DNA of 64,000 nt from Candidatus Ribeiella danica (GCA_016717335.1 JADKFS010000016.1:186001-250000), one strand, 5' to 3'. Positions 48,620-57,169 are shown, numbered from the stretch's first letter. Numbers and translations: made by a program. Notes: generated from the letters alone by a model not told the origin.

Positions 48620-49923
48620 CTACTCTTCGATAAGCGCATCTGCCACCATCGCGGACAGGCCCTTGACCTGCACGTCCAGCCCGAAGTGCGTGACGCAGTC
48701 GGTGAACTGGAGCCGGCAGTTCGCGCAGGTCATCGTCACGGGCGGCGCGCCGACATCCTGCGGCTGCTTGATCTCTTTAGCTCGAAGGCCTTGTAGCGGA
48801 TCGGGTCGGCTTCCTGCCAATAGCGATCACGCCGCCCCCGCCGCCGCAGCAGATCGCCGCCTCGCGGTTGGGTGTGACCTCCTTGAAGGCGTTCGGCGCC
48901 AGGATCTTCCAGGATGTTGCGCGGCTCCTGGATGTGCCCGCCGCGCCGCTGGATCTTGCAGGCGTCGTGGAAGGTGATCGTGCCGCCGTTGTCGTACGCG
49001 CCGGCCTGGAGCTTGATCTTGCCGCGCTTGACCAGGTCGTCGATCACCGCGACAATGTGGGTGACCTCGACCGGCACATCCATCATGTTGTGGGCGGTCC
49101 AGCGTAGCGTCGTAGGCGTGGCCGCACTCGGTCACCACCAGCCGCTTCGCGCCCAGCGCCTTGGCCGAGTCGAACAGCCGGCTCATGAACAGCTTGACGT
49201 GCTTGGGGTTGCCCTCGAACACGCCGAAGTTGACCACCTCGCGGCCAGGCTTGCTGATCGTCCACTTCTCGCCGGCGGCGTTCAGGATCTTGGCGATCGC
49301 CGCGATGTTCTCGGGGAACTTCATCAGCTCGATCGACGTGAACGCCACCAGCATCTCAGAGCCCTGGACGTCGATCGGAATGTCGACCTCCCACTCGTCG
49401 GCGATCCACTCGATCCGCTCCTCCCACATCTCGTCGGTGACGCCGAGCGGGCTGCCCAGCTCCTCCTGCTTGCGCACCGCGTCGAGCAGGTCAGCCGGCA
49501 CGACCTGCGCCTCGGCCATGGCCTCGCGCACCTCGTGGATCAGCGGGCCGAGCTGGATGCCCATCGGGCAGACCATCGCGCACTTGTTGCAGAGCGTGCA
49601 GGCCTCGTAGACGATCGTGCTCCAGTGGGCGATGTCGCCGTCGGTGATCGGCTTGTCGAGGCCCAGCGCGACCTTGACCTTGCCGCCGAGCGTGAAGCGC
49701 TGCTCGTAGGCGCGCCGCAGCAGCTCGATCTTCCAGACTGGCGCGAACTCGGGGTTGCCGCTCGACCTCGTAGAAATGGCAGGCCTCGGCGCAGATCCCG
49801 CAGCGGTGCAGGCCTCCAGTTGGGCGGCCACCCAGCCGCCGGTCTGCTTGACAAAGACATGCAGCGCCTCCGCCGCCGTGCTGGTGGGCGCGGCCACGGG
49901 CACGCTGACTGCCTGGTACTCAT
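48620..49923 (-). CDS. isp2: Isp2: HdrD/DsrK-like iron-sulfur protein with CCG domains, frameshifted
   Basis: About 430 residues. Two [4Fe-4S] ferredoxin motifs (restored LEACT-RCGICAEACHFYEV and CTLCNKCAMVCPMGI) precede two cysteine-rich CCG domains: VTECGHAYDATL ... TFHDACKIQRRGG ... AAICCGGGGGVI and MTCANCRLQF. This is the catalytic-type module of heterodisulfide reductase HdrD and DsrK. In Isp hydrogenases it links the NiFe enzyme to a cytochrome b partner and possibly to a sulfur or disulfide substrate. Shifts near 49810, 49100, 48915, 48840 and 48770. The start region (STRQSACP or a downstream GTG) is uncertain. It lies between isp1 and the large subunit, as in Allochromatium-type hyn operons. 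Confidence 0.8.
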
Positions 49924-49935
49924 GGGTTAGCCTCC

Positions 49936-50607
49936 CTACAGCGCCACGGCGCGCTTGCCGGCCTGCGCGCCATGGAACGTGCGCGAGAAGAAGTAGAACA
50001 TGAGGTGCGAGATGCGGCTGAACGGGATCCAGATCAGCATCACATCCACCACCAGCATGCGCAGGCTGAACAGCACCTCGTAGCGAAACCACAGGTGGTG
50101 CGTCATCATATAGCCGGTGACCATCGGCAGAAACACCGCCAGCAGGTTCAGCCACTCGGCCGGGCCGGAGATCAGCTTGAGCACCGGGTTGACCCGCCGG
50201 TTGATGAACAGGGCGATCATCGCCACGATCGCGCCGGCCGCCAGCCAGTCGACGATCGGCAGCGGCAGGGTCGGCCAGCCGAAGCCGAGCAAGCTCTTCC
50301 AGACCAGCATGTGCGCCGCGCCGAGCAAGATCACGACGAAGAGCCCCAGGTGGAACAGCCCGCCGGCCAGGTAGATCGCCGGGTTGCGGCTGAAGGTGCT
50401 TGACCCGTGGGATGAACGGCCAGATCAGCAGGCCCTAGCGTACGTGGCCGCCACGCCGCCCTTGCTACCGCGGCTGGGCACGCGGTCACGCTTCCAGCCC
50501 AGCAGCACCACCGCGAGCAGCCGGTAGGCCATGCCGCCGATAAAGACCAGCAGCGCCGCGTAGAATAGCGGGCCGCGCGCGAACTCGAGCGTTGCGTTCC
50601 AATCCAT
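49936..50607 (-). CDS. isp1: Isp1: cytochrome b / NarI-DsrM-like membrane subunit, frameshifted
   Basis: About 223 residues with five or six helices. The N-terminal part MDWNATLEFARGPLFYAALL then FIGGMAYRLLAVVLLGWKR is in one frame; the C-terminal part (MILLGAAHMLVWKSLLGFGW ... VTGYMMTHHLWFRYEVLFSL ... RISHLMFYFFSRTFHG) is in another. His residues in AHML, MTHH and SRISHL fit bis-haem b ligation as in NarI. It would pass electrons between menaquinone and Isp2/hydrogenase. The shift lies near 50400-50420. It directly precedes isp2 (12 bases). Confidence 0.8.
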
Positions 50608-50636
50608 TACGACCTCCTCGCCAGAAATGACCAGCG

Positions 50637-50855
50637 TGGGACTTGGGGCGTGGGACTTGGGGCTTGGGGCTTGGGATTAGAGACTTGGGAGAATGACAAG
50701 GTGACAAGGAGACAAGGAGACAAGGTGACAAGGCGGAGCTTTGTGCATCGTCCTTGGTCGTTGGTCCTTGGTCGTTGGTCCTTGGTCATTGGTCGTTCGT
50801 CATTCGTCCTTGGTCGTTGGTCGTTCGTCATTCGTCCTTGGTCATTGGCCGTTCG
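50637..50855. repeat. Stacked arrays: CCCAAGC, GTGACAAG and TTGGTCG units
   Basis: From left to right: GGGACTTGGGGC-type heptamers (50637-50690), GTGACAAG/GAGACAAG octamers (50697-50732), then about 16 imperfect TTGGTCG/TTCGTCA/TTGGTCC heptamers (50750-50868). The last overlap the end of the small subunit gene. Three unrelated repeat families are stacked in one intergenic space. Confidence 0.9.
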
Positions 50856-51975
50856 TCACTCGTCCTTCGCCGTCGATCCACCGTCGACCGCCCGCTTCTG
50901 CGCCCGGTTCGCCACCGCCACCGCCGCGCCGATCACCGCGCCGGCGCCCAATGCCGCCCCGGCCGTGGTGATGGTGGGTCTGCCGATTGGCGCCGACTGG
51001 CCCTGGTAAAGCCGCCGCCGTCCCAGAAGTTCGGCTCGGAGCAGCCCAGGCACGGGTGGCCGGACTGGACCGGAAACGAGAGCCCGCCGCTCCACTTGAG
51101 CGAAGCGCAGGCGTTGTAGGTCGTCGGCCCCTTGCAGCCCAGCTTGTACAGGCACCAGCCCTTGCGCGCGCCCTCGTCGTCGAACGACCCGGCGAACTTG
51201 CCGGCCTCGTGGAACGGCCGGCGCAGGCAGCGGTCGTGGACCGTCTGGCCGTAGAAGGTCACCGGGCGCTTGAGCGCGTATAGCTCGGGCAGCGCGCCGA
51301 AGACGAGAAAGTGCACCAGCGTGCCGGTGAATGCCTCGGGGATCGCCGGGCAGCCAGGGATGTGCACCACCGGCTTATCGGCGATCAGCTCGTGCGCGCC
51401 GCGCGCGCCGGTCGGGTTGGGCTTGGCCTTGGGCAGGCCGCCGAACGCCGCGCAGTTGCCGGTCGAGATCACTGCTGCGCGCCAGCGGCCGCCTTCAGCA
51501 GGTCGACCGCGCTGCGCCCACCGATCGTGCAGTAGATCCCGTCCTCGGCGGTCGGCACGCTGCCCTCGACCACCAGCAGGTACTGGCCGGCGTACTGCTT
51601 CATCGCCGCCTGGCGGCTCTGCTCGGCCTGCGCGCCGGCCGCGGCGAACAGCGTCTCGTGGTAGTCGATCGAGATCTTGTTCAGCACCAGGTCGACCATA
51701 CTGGGCGACTGCGAGCGCGTGAGCGCCTCGGAGCAGCCGGTGCAGCCCTGGAACGACATCCAGATCACCGGCACGCGCGGCTTGCCGGCGAGCGCCTTCG
51801 CCACCATCGCGCCGTGCTGGGACCGCGTTCCAGCTCGGCCGGCAGGCCGCTGGCCTCGACCGGCGCCGCGTAGCGGCAGGCCCATCACGCCGGCCAGCGC
51901 GCCGCACAGCTTCATGAAGTCGCGGCGGGACATGCCCTCGCGCCGCAGGCCCTCGTAAATGGTTTCTTCAGCCAT
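50856..51975 (-). CDS. hynS: [NiFe] hydrogenase small subunit with Tat signal, frameshifted
   Basis: The start at 51975 (MAEETIYEGLRREGMSRRDF) gives a twin-arginine signal SRRDFMKLCGALAGVMGLPL, so the heterodimer is exported with the large subunit. Proximal-cluster cysteines are in IWMSFQGCTGCSEALTRSQS; others are in STGNCAAFGGLP, HIPGCPAIPEAF and HDRCLRR; distal and medial clusters are in GWCLYKLGCKGPTTYNACAS and GHPCLGCSEPNFWD. A C-terminal hydrophobic helix (TITTAGAALGAGAVIGAAVA) may anchor it. Shifts near 51840-51870, 51478 and 51008. First gene of the Isp-type hydrogenase unit. Confidence 0.85.
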
Positions 51976-51989
51976 CGTGGTCCCCCTCT

Positions 51990-52110
51990 CGTGACAGGGT
52001 GACAAGGTGACAGGGTGACAAGGTGATCAATCGTCCCTTCAGATTCGCTCACCCATTCACTTCCTCACCCGGTCACCCCCTCACCATGTCGCCTTGTCAG
52101 GGTGCACCGG
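51990..52110. repeat. GTGACAAG/GTGACAGG octamers and CTCACCC-like units
   Basis: Octamers at 51993-52030 are followed by CTCACCCATTCACTTCCTCACC-type imperfect 7-8 nt units and another CCTTGTCAGGGTG before the lipoyl-carrier stop. Confidence 0.8.
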
Positions 52111-52557
52111 CTACCCGCAGGAAATATTCTCGGCGTCCAGCTTGGCCTGGTAAGCGGCGACGCCAGCCGCGCCGGTGACGAGCGCGCCGCTCTCGGCACC
52201 CCAGTCCTTTGGCTGAAGCTCGACCACCCAGCCCTCGCCGTAGGGGTCGGCGATCGCCAGATTCGGGTCGGCGGTCAGCCTATCGTTGAAGCGCAGCAAC
52301 ACCCCCGTGACCGGCGCGGGCACCGGGCCGACGAACTTGCTGCTCTCGACTGTGGCAGCGCTCTTGCCCTGCCGAATCTCCTGGCCGATATTTTTGGTCT
52401 TGACGGTCACGGCGGTCAGCTTGCCGCCCGAGAGCTTGCCGGCCACGCTGGTCATGCCCACCCGCACAACGCCGCCGTCGATGGGTTTGACCCAGACGTG
52501 CTTGTCGACCAGGTAATACAGATCTTCGGGGAGATTGCATCCACGAATAGTCGCCAT
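52111..52557 (-). CDS. GcvH-like lipoyl carrier protein (LbpA-type candidate)
   Basis: A 148-residue intact H-protein fold. The hammerhead hairpin carries the lipoylation lysine in TVESSKFVGPVPAPVTGVLL (ESSKF in place of the usual ESVKA), after VWVKPIDGGVVRVGMTSVAG and before DPYGEGWVVELQPKDW. No glycine-cleavage P or T protein is nearby. Instead it lies between two DsrE-family genes plus tusA and the hydrogenase small subunit, the context of the lipoate-binding protein (LbpA) of sHdr sulfur oxidation. It is therefore more likely a sulfur-relay carrier than a glycine-cleavage H protein (inference). The start MATIRGCNLPEDLYY is at 52557. Confidence 0.8.
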   Translation of the reverse strand: MATIRGCNLPEDLYYLVDKHVWVKPIDGGVVRVGMTSVAGKLSGGKLTAVTVKTKNIGQEIRQGKSAATVESSKFVGPVPAPVTGVLLRFNDRLTADPNLAIADPYGEGWVVELQPKDWGAESGALVTGAAGVAAYQAKLDAENISCG

Positions 52558-52706
52558 GCTTAGATCCTTTCAGCGCCACACAGCCCGTTGAGGTTGGGGG
52601 CAAACTCGGTCAGGAAGGCCAAGCCGGAGCGGGCTCGCGCGATCGACCTGACACCGGCCGCTGCTCCCGACTACTGACTACTGATTGCTGGCTACTGGCT
52701 ACTGCT
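52558..52706. repeat. Spacer with CTACTGA/CTACTGG heptamers
   Basis: GACTACTGACTACTGATTGC and GGCTACTGGCTACTG at about 52671-52704 are heptamer copies immediately after the DsrE-like stop; the rest shows no coding frame. Confidence 0.7.
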
Positions 52707-53075
52707 CTAGAAAGTAAGGACGGTCTTGCTCTCTTCGGCCATCTGCCACATCGCCGCCCCGCCGACCATCTTCACACCGTCGATCAGGTCGGAGACCTGC
52801 AGGTCGTGCAGCTCGGTGGCGGCGGTGCAGGCGGTGAAGGTCACGCCGGCCTCGAGCGCCTCCTGGATGAACTCGGCGGCCGACTTGCCGCCGGCCTTGG
52901 GGTAGACATCCTCGGCCAGCCCTTTTTTGAGCAGCAGGATGCCGTCGATCGTGAAGAACATGGTCACGTCGTAGTCCATCGCGCGCCCGAGCGTCGCGAA
53001 GAAGAACGGGGTAGCGCAGCGGCGCGGCGTCTCCGGCCCGCTGGTCATGATGATCAGGACTTTGTCGTCGTCCAT
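52707..53075 (-). CDS. DsrE-family sulfur-relay protein
   Basis: A 122-residue DsrE/DsrF-fold protein: MDDDKVLIIMTSGPETPRRC, PFFFATLGRAMDYDVTMFFT, LLLKKGLAEDV and VTFTACTAATELHDLQVSDL then IDGVKMVGGAAMW. The cysteine in FTACTAA is at the usual persulfide-carrying position of DsrE proteins. Intact, no shifts. Known relatives take sulfur from TusA and hand it on, often to a lipoyl carrier or DsrC. It lies between the second DsrE-like gene and the lipoyl carrier, so the order here is tusA-dsrE-dsrE-carrier. Confidence 0.8.
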   Translation of the reverse strand: MDDDKVLIIMTSGPETPRRCATPFFFATLGRAMDYDVTMFFTIDGILLLKKGLAEDVYPKAGGKSAAEFIQEALEAGVTFTACTAATELHDLQVSDLIDGVKMVGGAAMWQMAEESKTVLTF

Positions 53076-53147
53076 GGCTGGCTCCTTAGGGAACAGGGAA
53101 CGGGGGACAGGGGCGGCTCCGCTAAGCTGTCACCTGTCACCTGTCAC

Positions 53148-53663
53148 CTAAAACGTTAGCGTGATCGCGTTGCGGCTGGCGAACTCCAGGAAGGTAGCGG
53201 CGCCGCCGATCTCGACGCCGTCGATCAGGTCGTCCTTCTTGACGCCCATGACGTCCATCGTCATCTGGCAGGCGATCAGCTTGACCCCCAGCTCGAGCGC
53301 CATGTCGAGCAAATCGCCGAGCTTGGCGACGTTGGCCTTCTGCATCCAGCCGTTCATCATCGACGTCGCCATGCCGGTCATACCGGGCAGCATGCCGATG
53401 ATGTTCGGGACGGGCAGCGGCATGGCCGGGTTGGCGATCGGGGCCACCTTGAGCTGGTTGGCCTTGCCCTTCTTGACGATCTCCAGCCCATAGAACGTGA
53501 AGAAGATCGTGGCCTCCATATCCATCGCCGCCGCGGCGGTCGCCAGGATCAGCGGCGGGTAGGCCGCGTCGAGCGTGCCATGCCCGGCGATGATCGCCAG
53601 GCGCGTGCTCACGACCTCGCGCTCCTGCACGTCCTGGGGGAGTTCGTCGACTAGTGTTGTCAT
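53148..53663 (-). CDS. DsrE2-like (DsrE/F/H superfamily) protein
   Basis: A 171-residue protein: STRLAIIAGHGTLDAAYPPL, ILATAAAAMDMEATIFFTFY, GLEIVKKGKANQLKVAPIAN and a methionine-rich middle (IIGMLPGMTGMATSMMNGWM). The C-terminus VKLIACQMTMDVMGVKKDDL carries the candidate active cysteine (IACQMTMD), the pattern of DsrE2 peroxiredoxin-family-like sulfurtransferases. It is 11 bases from the tusA stop. Intact. Probable persulfide transfer partner of TusA. Confidence 0.8.
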   Translation of the reverse strand: MTTLVDELPQDVQEREVVSTRLAIIAGHGTLDAAYPPLILATAAAAMDMEATIFFTFYGLEIVKKGKANQLKVAPIANPAMPLPVPNIIGMLPGMTGMATSMMNGWMQKANVAKLGDLLDMALELGVKLIACQMTMDVMGVKKDDLIDGVEIGGAATFLEFASRNAITLTF

Positions 53664-53674
53664 CGTAGCCTCAC

Positions 53675-53911
53675 CTACTTCGTCTTCTTGATGTAGAAGG
53701 TATACTTGCCGCCGGCCTGCTCGGTCTCCAGCAGGGTGTGCCCGGTCTTCTTGCTCCAGGCGTTGACGTCGGGGATCGAGCCGGGATCGGTGGCGATCAT
53801 CTTGAGCACCTGACCGAGCTGCAGGCTGTCGATCGCCTTACGGGTCTTGATGATCGGCATCGGGCACGCCAGCCCGCTGCAGTCGAGCACTTGATCTGCG
53901 CTTACCGCCAT
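53675..53911 (-). CDS. tusA: TusA sulfur carrier protein
   Basis: 78 residues with the hallmark CPMPIIKTRKAID: the cysteine in LACPMP carries the persulfide. The fold continues VLKMIATDPGSIPDVNAWSK and ends YTFYIKKTK. The start MAVSADQVLDCSGLACPMP is at 53911 behind AGGTTC. It is co-directional and nearly contiguous with dsrE2-dsrE-lipoyl carrier, the module of dissimilatory sulfur oxidation rather than of tRNA thiolation alone. Confidence 0.9.
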   Translation of the reverse strand: MAVSADQVLDCSGLACPMPIIKTRKAIDSLQLGQVLKMIATDPGSIPDVNAWSKKTGHTLLETEQAGGKYTFYIKKTK

Positions 53912-53989
53912 GATGAACCTCCATCTACTGTCTTTTGTCTCTGGCTCGGTTGGGGAGGAGGCCTTCGACCCTCTCCCCGGCCTGAATGT

Positions 53990-54030
53990 GGGGATGTGTG
54001 GCTGTGGCTGCGCCGCGGCCACACATCCCC
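53990..54030. terminator. 13-bp perfect hairpin between regulator and tusA
   Basis: GGGGATGTGTGGC (53990-54002) and GCCACACATCCCC (54018-54030) pair perfectly around a G/C-rich 15-base loop. No T tract. It may separate the regulator transcript from tusA-dsrE, or protect mRNA ends. Confidence 0.55.
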
Positions 54031-54129
54031 AGCAACAAACTGTAAAGATGCGCAGCACGAAGCACGCGGGCGAATGCTATCCGCCCCGCGTTCGTGGTCT
54101 TCGTCAGACGTGGACGTCGAATGTATCTG

Positions 54130-54873
54130 CTAGCCTAGGGTGCTCATCTCCGCGATGCGGCGCAGGCGGCCCATCAGCTCGGCGCGCTCGCGGCCAATCG
54201 TCTCGAATGTGCCGGCCACGCTCTCGAGCCAGGTGCTGATCTTCCCGCGCATGCGCTGGTCGAGCGTCGGTAGTTCGTGCGCGGCATCCGCCAGCTCGCG
54301 TGGGTCGAGGCCGTGTGTCGCCGCCAGTCGCTCGATCCGGCGCTCCGCCTCGGCGGGATCGGGCGGGTCGGCGTAGAACTGCCCGGCGACCAGCATGGCC
54401 GCCAGCTCGTCGTCCAGCTCGATCCGCGCGCGTGCGTACTGCAGCCCGGCGTGACAGGCGGCGAACACTGGCCGGCGCTCGGACTGCTCGGCCAGCCGCC
54501 GCCACGAGGCGACGCACGCCTGGCGACCGGAAGGGCTGGACTGGACCAGCGCGCAGAAGCGACAGGGGTTGCTCGGCTTGGTCAGCGGCTCGCCGTCCGG
54601 GGCGGTCGTAACGACACTGACGCCCGCCACCTCGGAGAACACGTCCTGGATCGGCTGCACGCAGTGCAGCGGCAGGATGTCGCGCGGCGGCGCGCTCGGC
54701 TCCTCGGCCGGCTGCGCGCCGGCGAGCAGCGCGTCGACCTCGTCGCGCGGGAAGCGCCACTGCTGGCCGATCTTCACGCCGGTCAGCCGCCCGTCCTTGA
54801 GCATGCGGTAGACAGTCGTGCGGTCGATCTTGAGGAGGTCCTGGACCTCGTGTGCAGTCAGCAGATCGCTCAT
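54130..54873 (-). CDS. Excisionase-type HTH regulator with PocR sensor domain
   Basis: 247 residues: an N-terminal MerR/excisionase HTH (LTAHEVQDLLKIDRTTVYRM then LKDGRLTGVKIGQQWRFPRD, residues 5-50) and a PocR ligand domain (about 80-200) with conserved cysteines in PCRFCALVQSSPSGRQACVA and FAACHAGLQYARARI. PocR domains bind small molecules, often through a metal or cysteines. The start MSDLLTAHEV is at 54873, and a palindromic element (54886-54928) lies just upstream. The same element precedes the lipoyl block at 59813, so this is the likely regulator of both units (inference). Confidence 0.8.
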   Translation of the reverse strand: MSDLLTAHEVQDLLKIDRTTVYRMLKDGRLTGVKIGQQWRFPRDEVDALLAGAQPAEEPSAPPRDILPLHCVQPIQDVFSEVAGVSVVTTAPDGEPLTKPSNPCRFCALVQSSPSGRQACVASWRRLAEQSERRPVFAACHAGLQYARARIELDDELAAMLVAGQFYADPPDPAEAERRIERLAATHGLDPRELADAAHELPTLDQRMRGKISTWLESVAGTFETIGRERAELMGRLRRIAEMSTLG

Positions 54874-54885
54874 CGTATGCAGCCC

Positions 54886-54928
54886 TTTGCCATAGTGTGC
54901 CATAGGTTGCTATGGCACAGTATCACAC
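54886..54928. promoter_or_regulatory. Conserved operator, copy 1 (TGCCATAG half-sites)
   Basis: Three half-sites: TTTGCCATAG (54886), TGTGCCATAG (54896) and inverted CTATGGCACA (54910-54919). The last two form a perfect 10-bp palindrome with spacer GTTG. A 43-base stretch, including the following G(T/C)ATC(A/G)CAC, is repeated at 59813-59855 with the same spacing. Confidence 0.8.
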
Positions 54929-54943
54929 AGAACAACATGTGGC

Positions 54944-55978
54944 TCAAGCGTTAAGGGCGCAACCCAACGGTGCGAAACCTTCACGTTGAGCCAGGCACTG
55001 CGCAACGACCTCGTACCACTCGGTCACACATGCGCCCGCCAGCATGCCCTCGGCCAGCGACCAGTCGAGCGGCGGGTTCGAGTCGAGCCGGGCCGCCGCG
55101 ATGCGCTCGTCGCGCGCCAGCAGGCTTGCCTGCACAAGATACCCCGCGATATTGGCGATCGCCGCGTGCAGGAAGACGCCCGCGGCGATCTTGAGCGGCC
55201 GGAGCCGATCGACCGGCCGGTCGCCGTGAAGATCGAGATAGTCCGGGTCGGCCATACGTGCCCCAAGCCGGCGCGCCGAGCGCGTTTCGGCCGGCGTCAG
55301 CGCGCCCGGCAGCAGCGGGCGGCCCAGCGTGCACGCAAACTCCTCGCGCAGCAGCGCCGCGACGGCGTCGAGCGTCGTCGTGACGCCGAGCCGCCGCAGG
55401 GTTGTCACGCGGTCGCGCAGCGCGGCGGCAGCCAGTGCGCGATACGCGGGCCACGGCGCGCGCCAGACTGCCACCATCGCTTCGTAGTCGAAGTCGAGCA
55501 GCAGGTTGCCGACCACCACGGCCGCCGCGCCGATCCGCCCGCCGCCAATTCCGGCGACGCGCCGCCCGCCCACCTCCAGCTCGACCGTGTCGCGCAGCGT
55601 AGCGTCCAGCCCGAGTCGCCGCAGCGCGGCCAGCGGCGCCGCCAGCATCCCCGCGTAGACCACGCCGAACACCGGCGGCACGCGCGCGTGGTGAAATACG
55701 CACTGGTAGAAGATCTGATTCGAGTCGAGGTAGGTCGTGCCGCCGCCGACGCGTCGGCGCAGCACCGGAAGCCCACGCCGTGCCACCGCCGCCCGGTCGA
55801 GCACCGCGTCGTACACGTCGTGGTAGCCCAGGCACAGGTAGGGTGTGCGCGGGCTCGTGAGGATGATCGTGTCGGGCGCGGATTCATTCATCAGCCCCGC
55901 GACCGCGTGGTAGACCGCCTGGGTCTGCCAGAACGGCGCCGGGCCGAGGTCGATCAAACGGATTCCGGTGATACTCAT
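54944..55978 (-). CDS. Lipoate-protein ligase A-like protein lacking the catalytic lysine
   Basis: 344 residues of the LplA/LipB fold. LTSPRTPYLCLGYHDVYDAV, then RRRVGGGTTYLDSNQIFYQC, is the RRxxGGGxxxxD substrate loop. The segment ELEVGGRRVAGIGGGRIGAA is where active ligases have GRK(I/V)(S/A)G; here the lysine that binds lipoyl-AMP is arginine. A C-terminal helical region follows (VFLHAAIANIAGYLVQASLL). It may be a lipoyl/octanoyl transferase, an inactive partner, or use another residue. The start MSITGIRLIDLG is at 55978. Last gene of the lipoyl block. Confidence 0.75.
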   Translation of the reverse strand: MSITGIRLIDLGPAPFWQTQAVYHAVAGLMNESAPDTIILTSPRTPYLCLGYHDVYDAVLDRAAVARRGLPVLRRRVGGGTTYLDSNQIFYQCVFHHARVPPVFGVVYAGMLAAPLAALRRLGLDATLRDTVELEVGGRRVAGIGGGRIGAAAVVVGNLLLDFDYEAMVAVWRAPWPAYRALAAAALRDRVTTLRRLGVTTTLDAVAALLREEFACTLGRPLLPGALTPAETRSARRLGARMADPDYLDLHGDRPVDRLRPLKIAAGVFLHAAIANIAGYLVQASLLARDERIAAARLDSNPPLDWSLAEGMLAGACVTEWYEVVAQCLAQREGFAPLGCALNA

Positions 55979-55984
55979 GGCATT

Positions 55985-56062
55985 ACGAAATAGCTCACGC
56001 AAAGCCGCAAAGCCGCAAAGACGTTTCGTATGCCTTGGCAGGCTTGTCGGCTTTGCGCGAGA
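55985..56062. repeat. GCCGCAAA octamer array with inverted partner
   Basis: Copies of GCAAAGCC/GCAAAGAC (55997-56023) and an inverted GTCGGCTTTGCGC at 56049-56060 lie between the first radical-SAM gene and the ligase-like gene. The same units occur at 46079-46115. Confidence 0.8.
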
Positions 56063-56080
56063 TGACAACATGACCGGACT

Positions 56081-57169
56081 CTAGTGTATTTCCTCCAGCC
56101 GTAACTCGGCCCGTATCACCGCGACGTCATCGGCAGTTGGCCGAAACGGGTAGTCGCGGAACGGCTCGCCGGGCCGGTAGGAGCCGTACGGCCGGTTGCA
56201 CGTCATCGCACCGTGGCGGTCGGGGCAGCCGTTGGTCATGAAGGGCAGGCCGCTCGCGATCGCCGCTTCGACCAGGTCGTCCGGCGGGTCCAGCCGCGCG
56301 ATCGCGCCGTGTTCGTCGAAGGCGATCGCCGCGCGCGGCAGGTCGCACTGCTCGATCAGGTACTTGGCAAGCTGGATGCGGCGGTGGCGATCGAGCGGGG
56401 CGCGCGGTGCATCCTGCAGGGCGGTGCCCGGCTCGGGGTTGAACGAGAACAGGTAGGCGGCGATCTGCTCGTCGCGCAGCTGGAAGAACAGCTCGACCAG
56501 CTCGCGGTCGGTCTCGCCCAGCCCGACGATCACGTGCAGGTTGACGTTCATCGGGCCGAAGATCGCGCGCGCCAGCCGGGCGATCCGCCAGTGCCCGGCC
56601 CAGGTGTGCGGGCCGCGCACGCCTTTGCCGCGCGCGCGGTCGAATACCTCCTCGGACGCGCCGTCCAGCCCGATGCCGACGATGTCGACGCCGGCGGCCT
56701 TGATCTCGTCCAGCCTGCCCTCGTCCAGCAGCTCCGCGCTCACCAGCGCCGCGATCGGCACCTGCGGGGCGGCCAGGCGCACCCGCCGCACGATGTCGAG
56801 CAGGTCGGCGTAGGCGCGCTTGTCGTGCACCTGCGAGACGCAGACGCGCCCGACCTCGCCGCGCGCCTCCTGCGCCGCGATCTGCTGCACGACCAGGTCG
56901 GTCGTGTAGAGTGGCCACGCCACGCGGATGAAGCTGTTGCCCTCCGGATCGCCTGGGCGCTCGCGCGCCATGCCGCAGTAGGCGCAGTTGGCGTAGCAGC
57001 CCTGTGGGTAGGTCTGGATCAGGTTGATGCAGCCGCAGGAGGCGTCGCGGTAGATCCGGCCGCCCTTGAGCCCCAGCGCCATCGCCGCGGCGGTGGAGAT
57101 TCGCACGTGATCGGGGCTGATCTGGTGCTGCTCGGCCTGCAGGTGTGTCGGAATAGCGACTCGTGACAT
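56081..57169 (-). CDS. Radical SAM enzyme, LipS1/LipS2-type lipoyl synthase component (1)
   Basis: 362 residues, intact. The [4Fe-4S]-SAM motif is C-x3-C-x2-C in QGCYANCAYCGMARERPGDP. Next come SQVHDKRAYADLLDIVRRV, LVSAELLDEGRLDEIKAAGV (a GxxE-like strand) and a C-terminal region with further cysteines (NGCPDRHGAMTCNRPYGSYR) that could hold the auxiliary cluster which donates sulfur. It sits 17 bases from a second radical-SAM gene and between two lipoate ligase-like genes. In the two-protein LipS1/LipS2 pathway such a pair inserts the two sulfur atoms into octanoyl-carriers. Which of the two this is cannot be told here. The start MSRVAIPTHLQA is at 57169. Confidence 0.75.
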   Translation of the reverse strand: MSRVAIPTHLQAEQHQISPDHVRISTAAAMALGLKGGRIYRDASCGCINLIQTYPQGCYANCAYCGMARERPGDPEGNSFIRVAWPLYTTDLVVQQIAAQEARGEVGRVCVSQVHDKRAYADLLDIVRRVRLAAPQVPIAALVSAELLDEGRLDEIKAAGVDIVGIGLDGASEEVFDRARGKGVRGPHTWAGHWRIARLARAIFGPMNVNLHVIVGLGETDRELVELFFQLRDEQIAAYLFSFNPEPGTALQDAPRAPLDRHRRIQLAKYLIEQCDLPRAAIAFDEHGAIARLDPPDDLVEAAIASGLPFMTNGCPDRHGAMTCNRPYGSYRPGEPFRDYPFRPTADDVAVIRAELRLEEIH

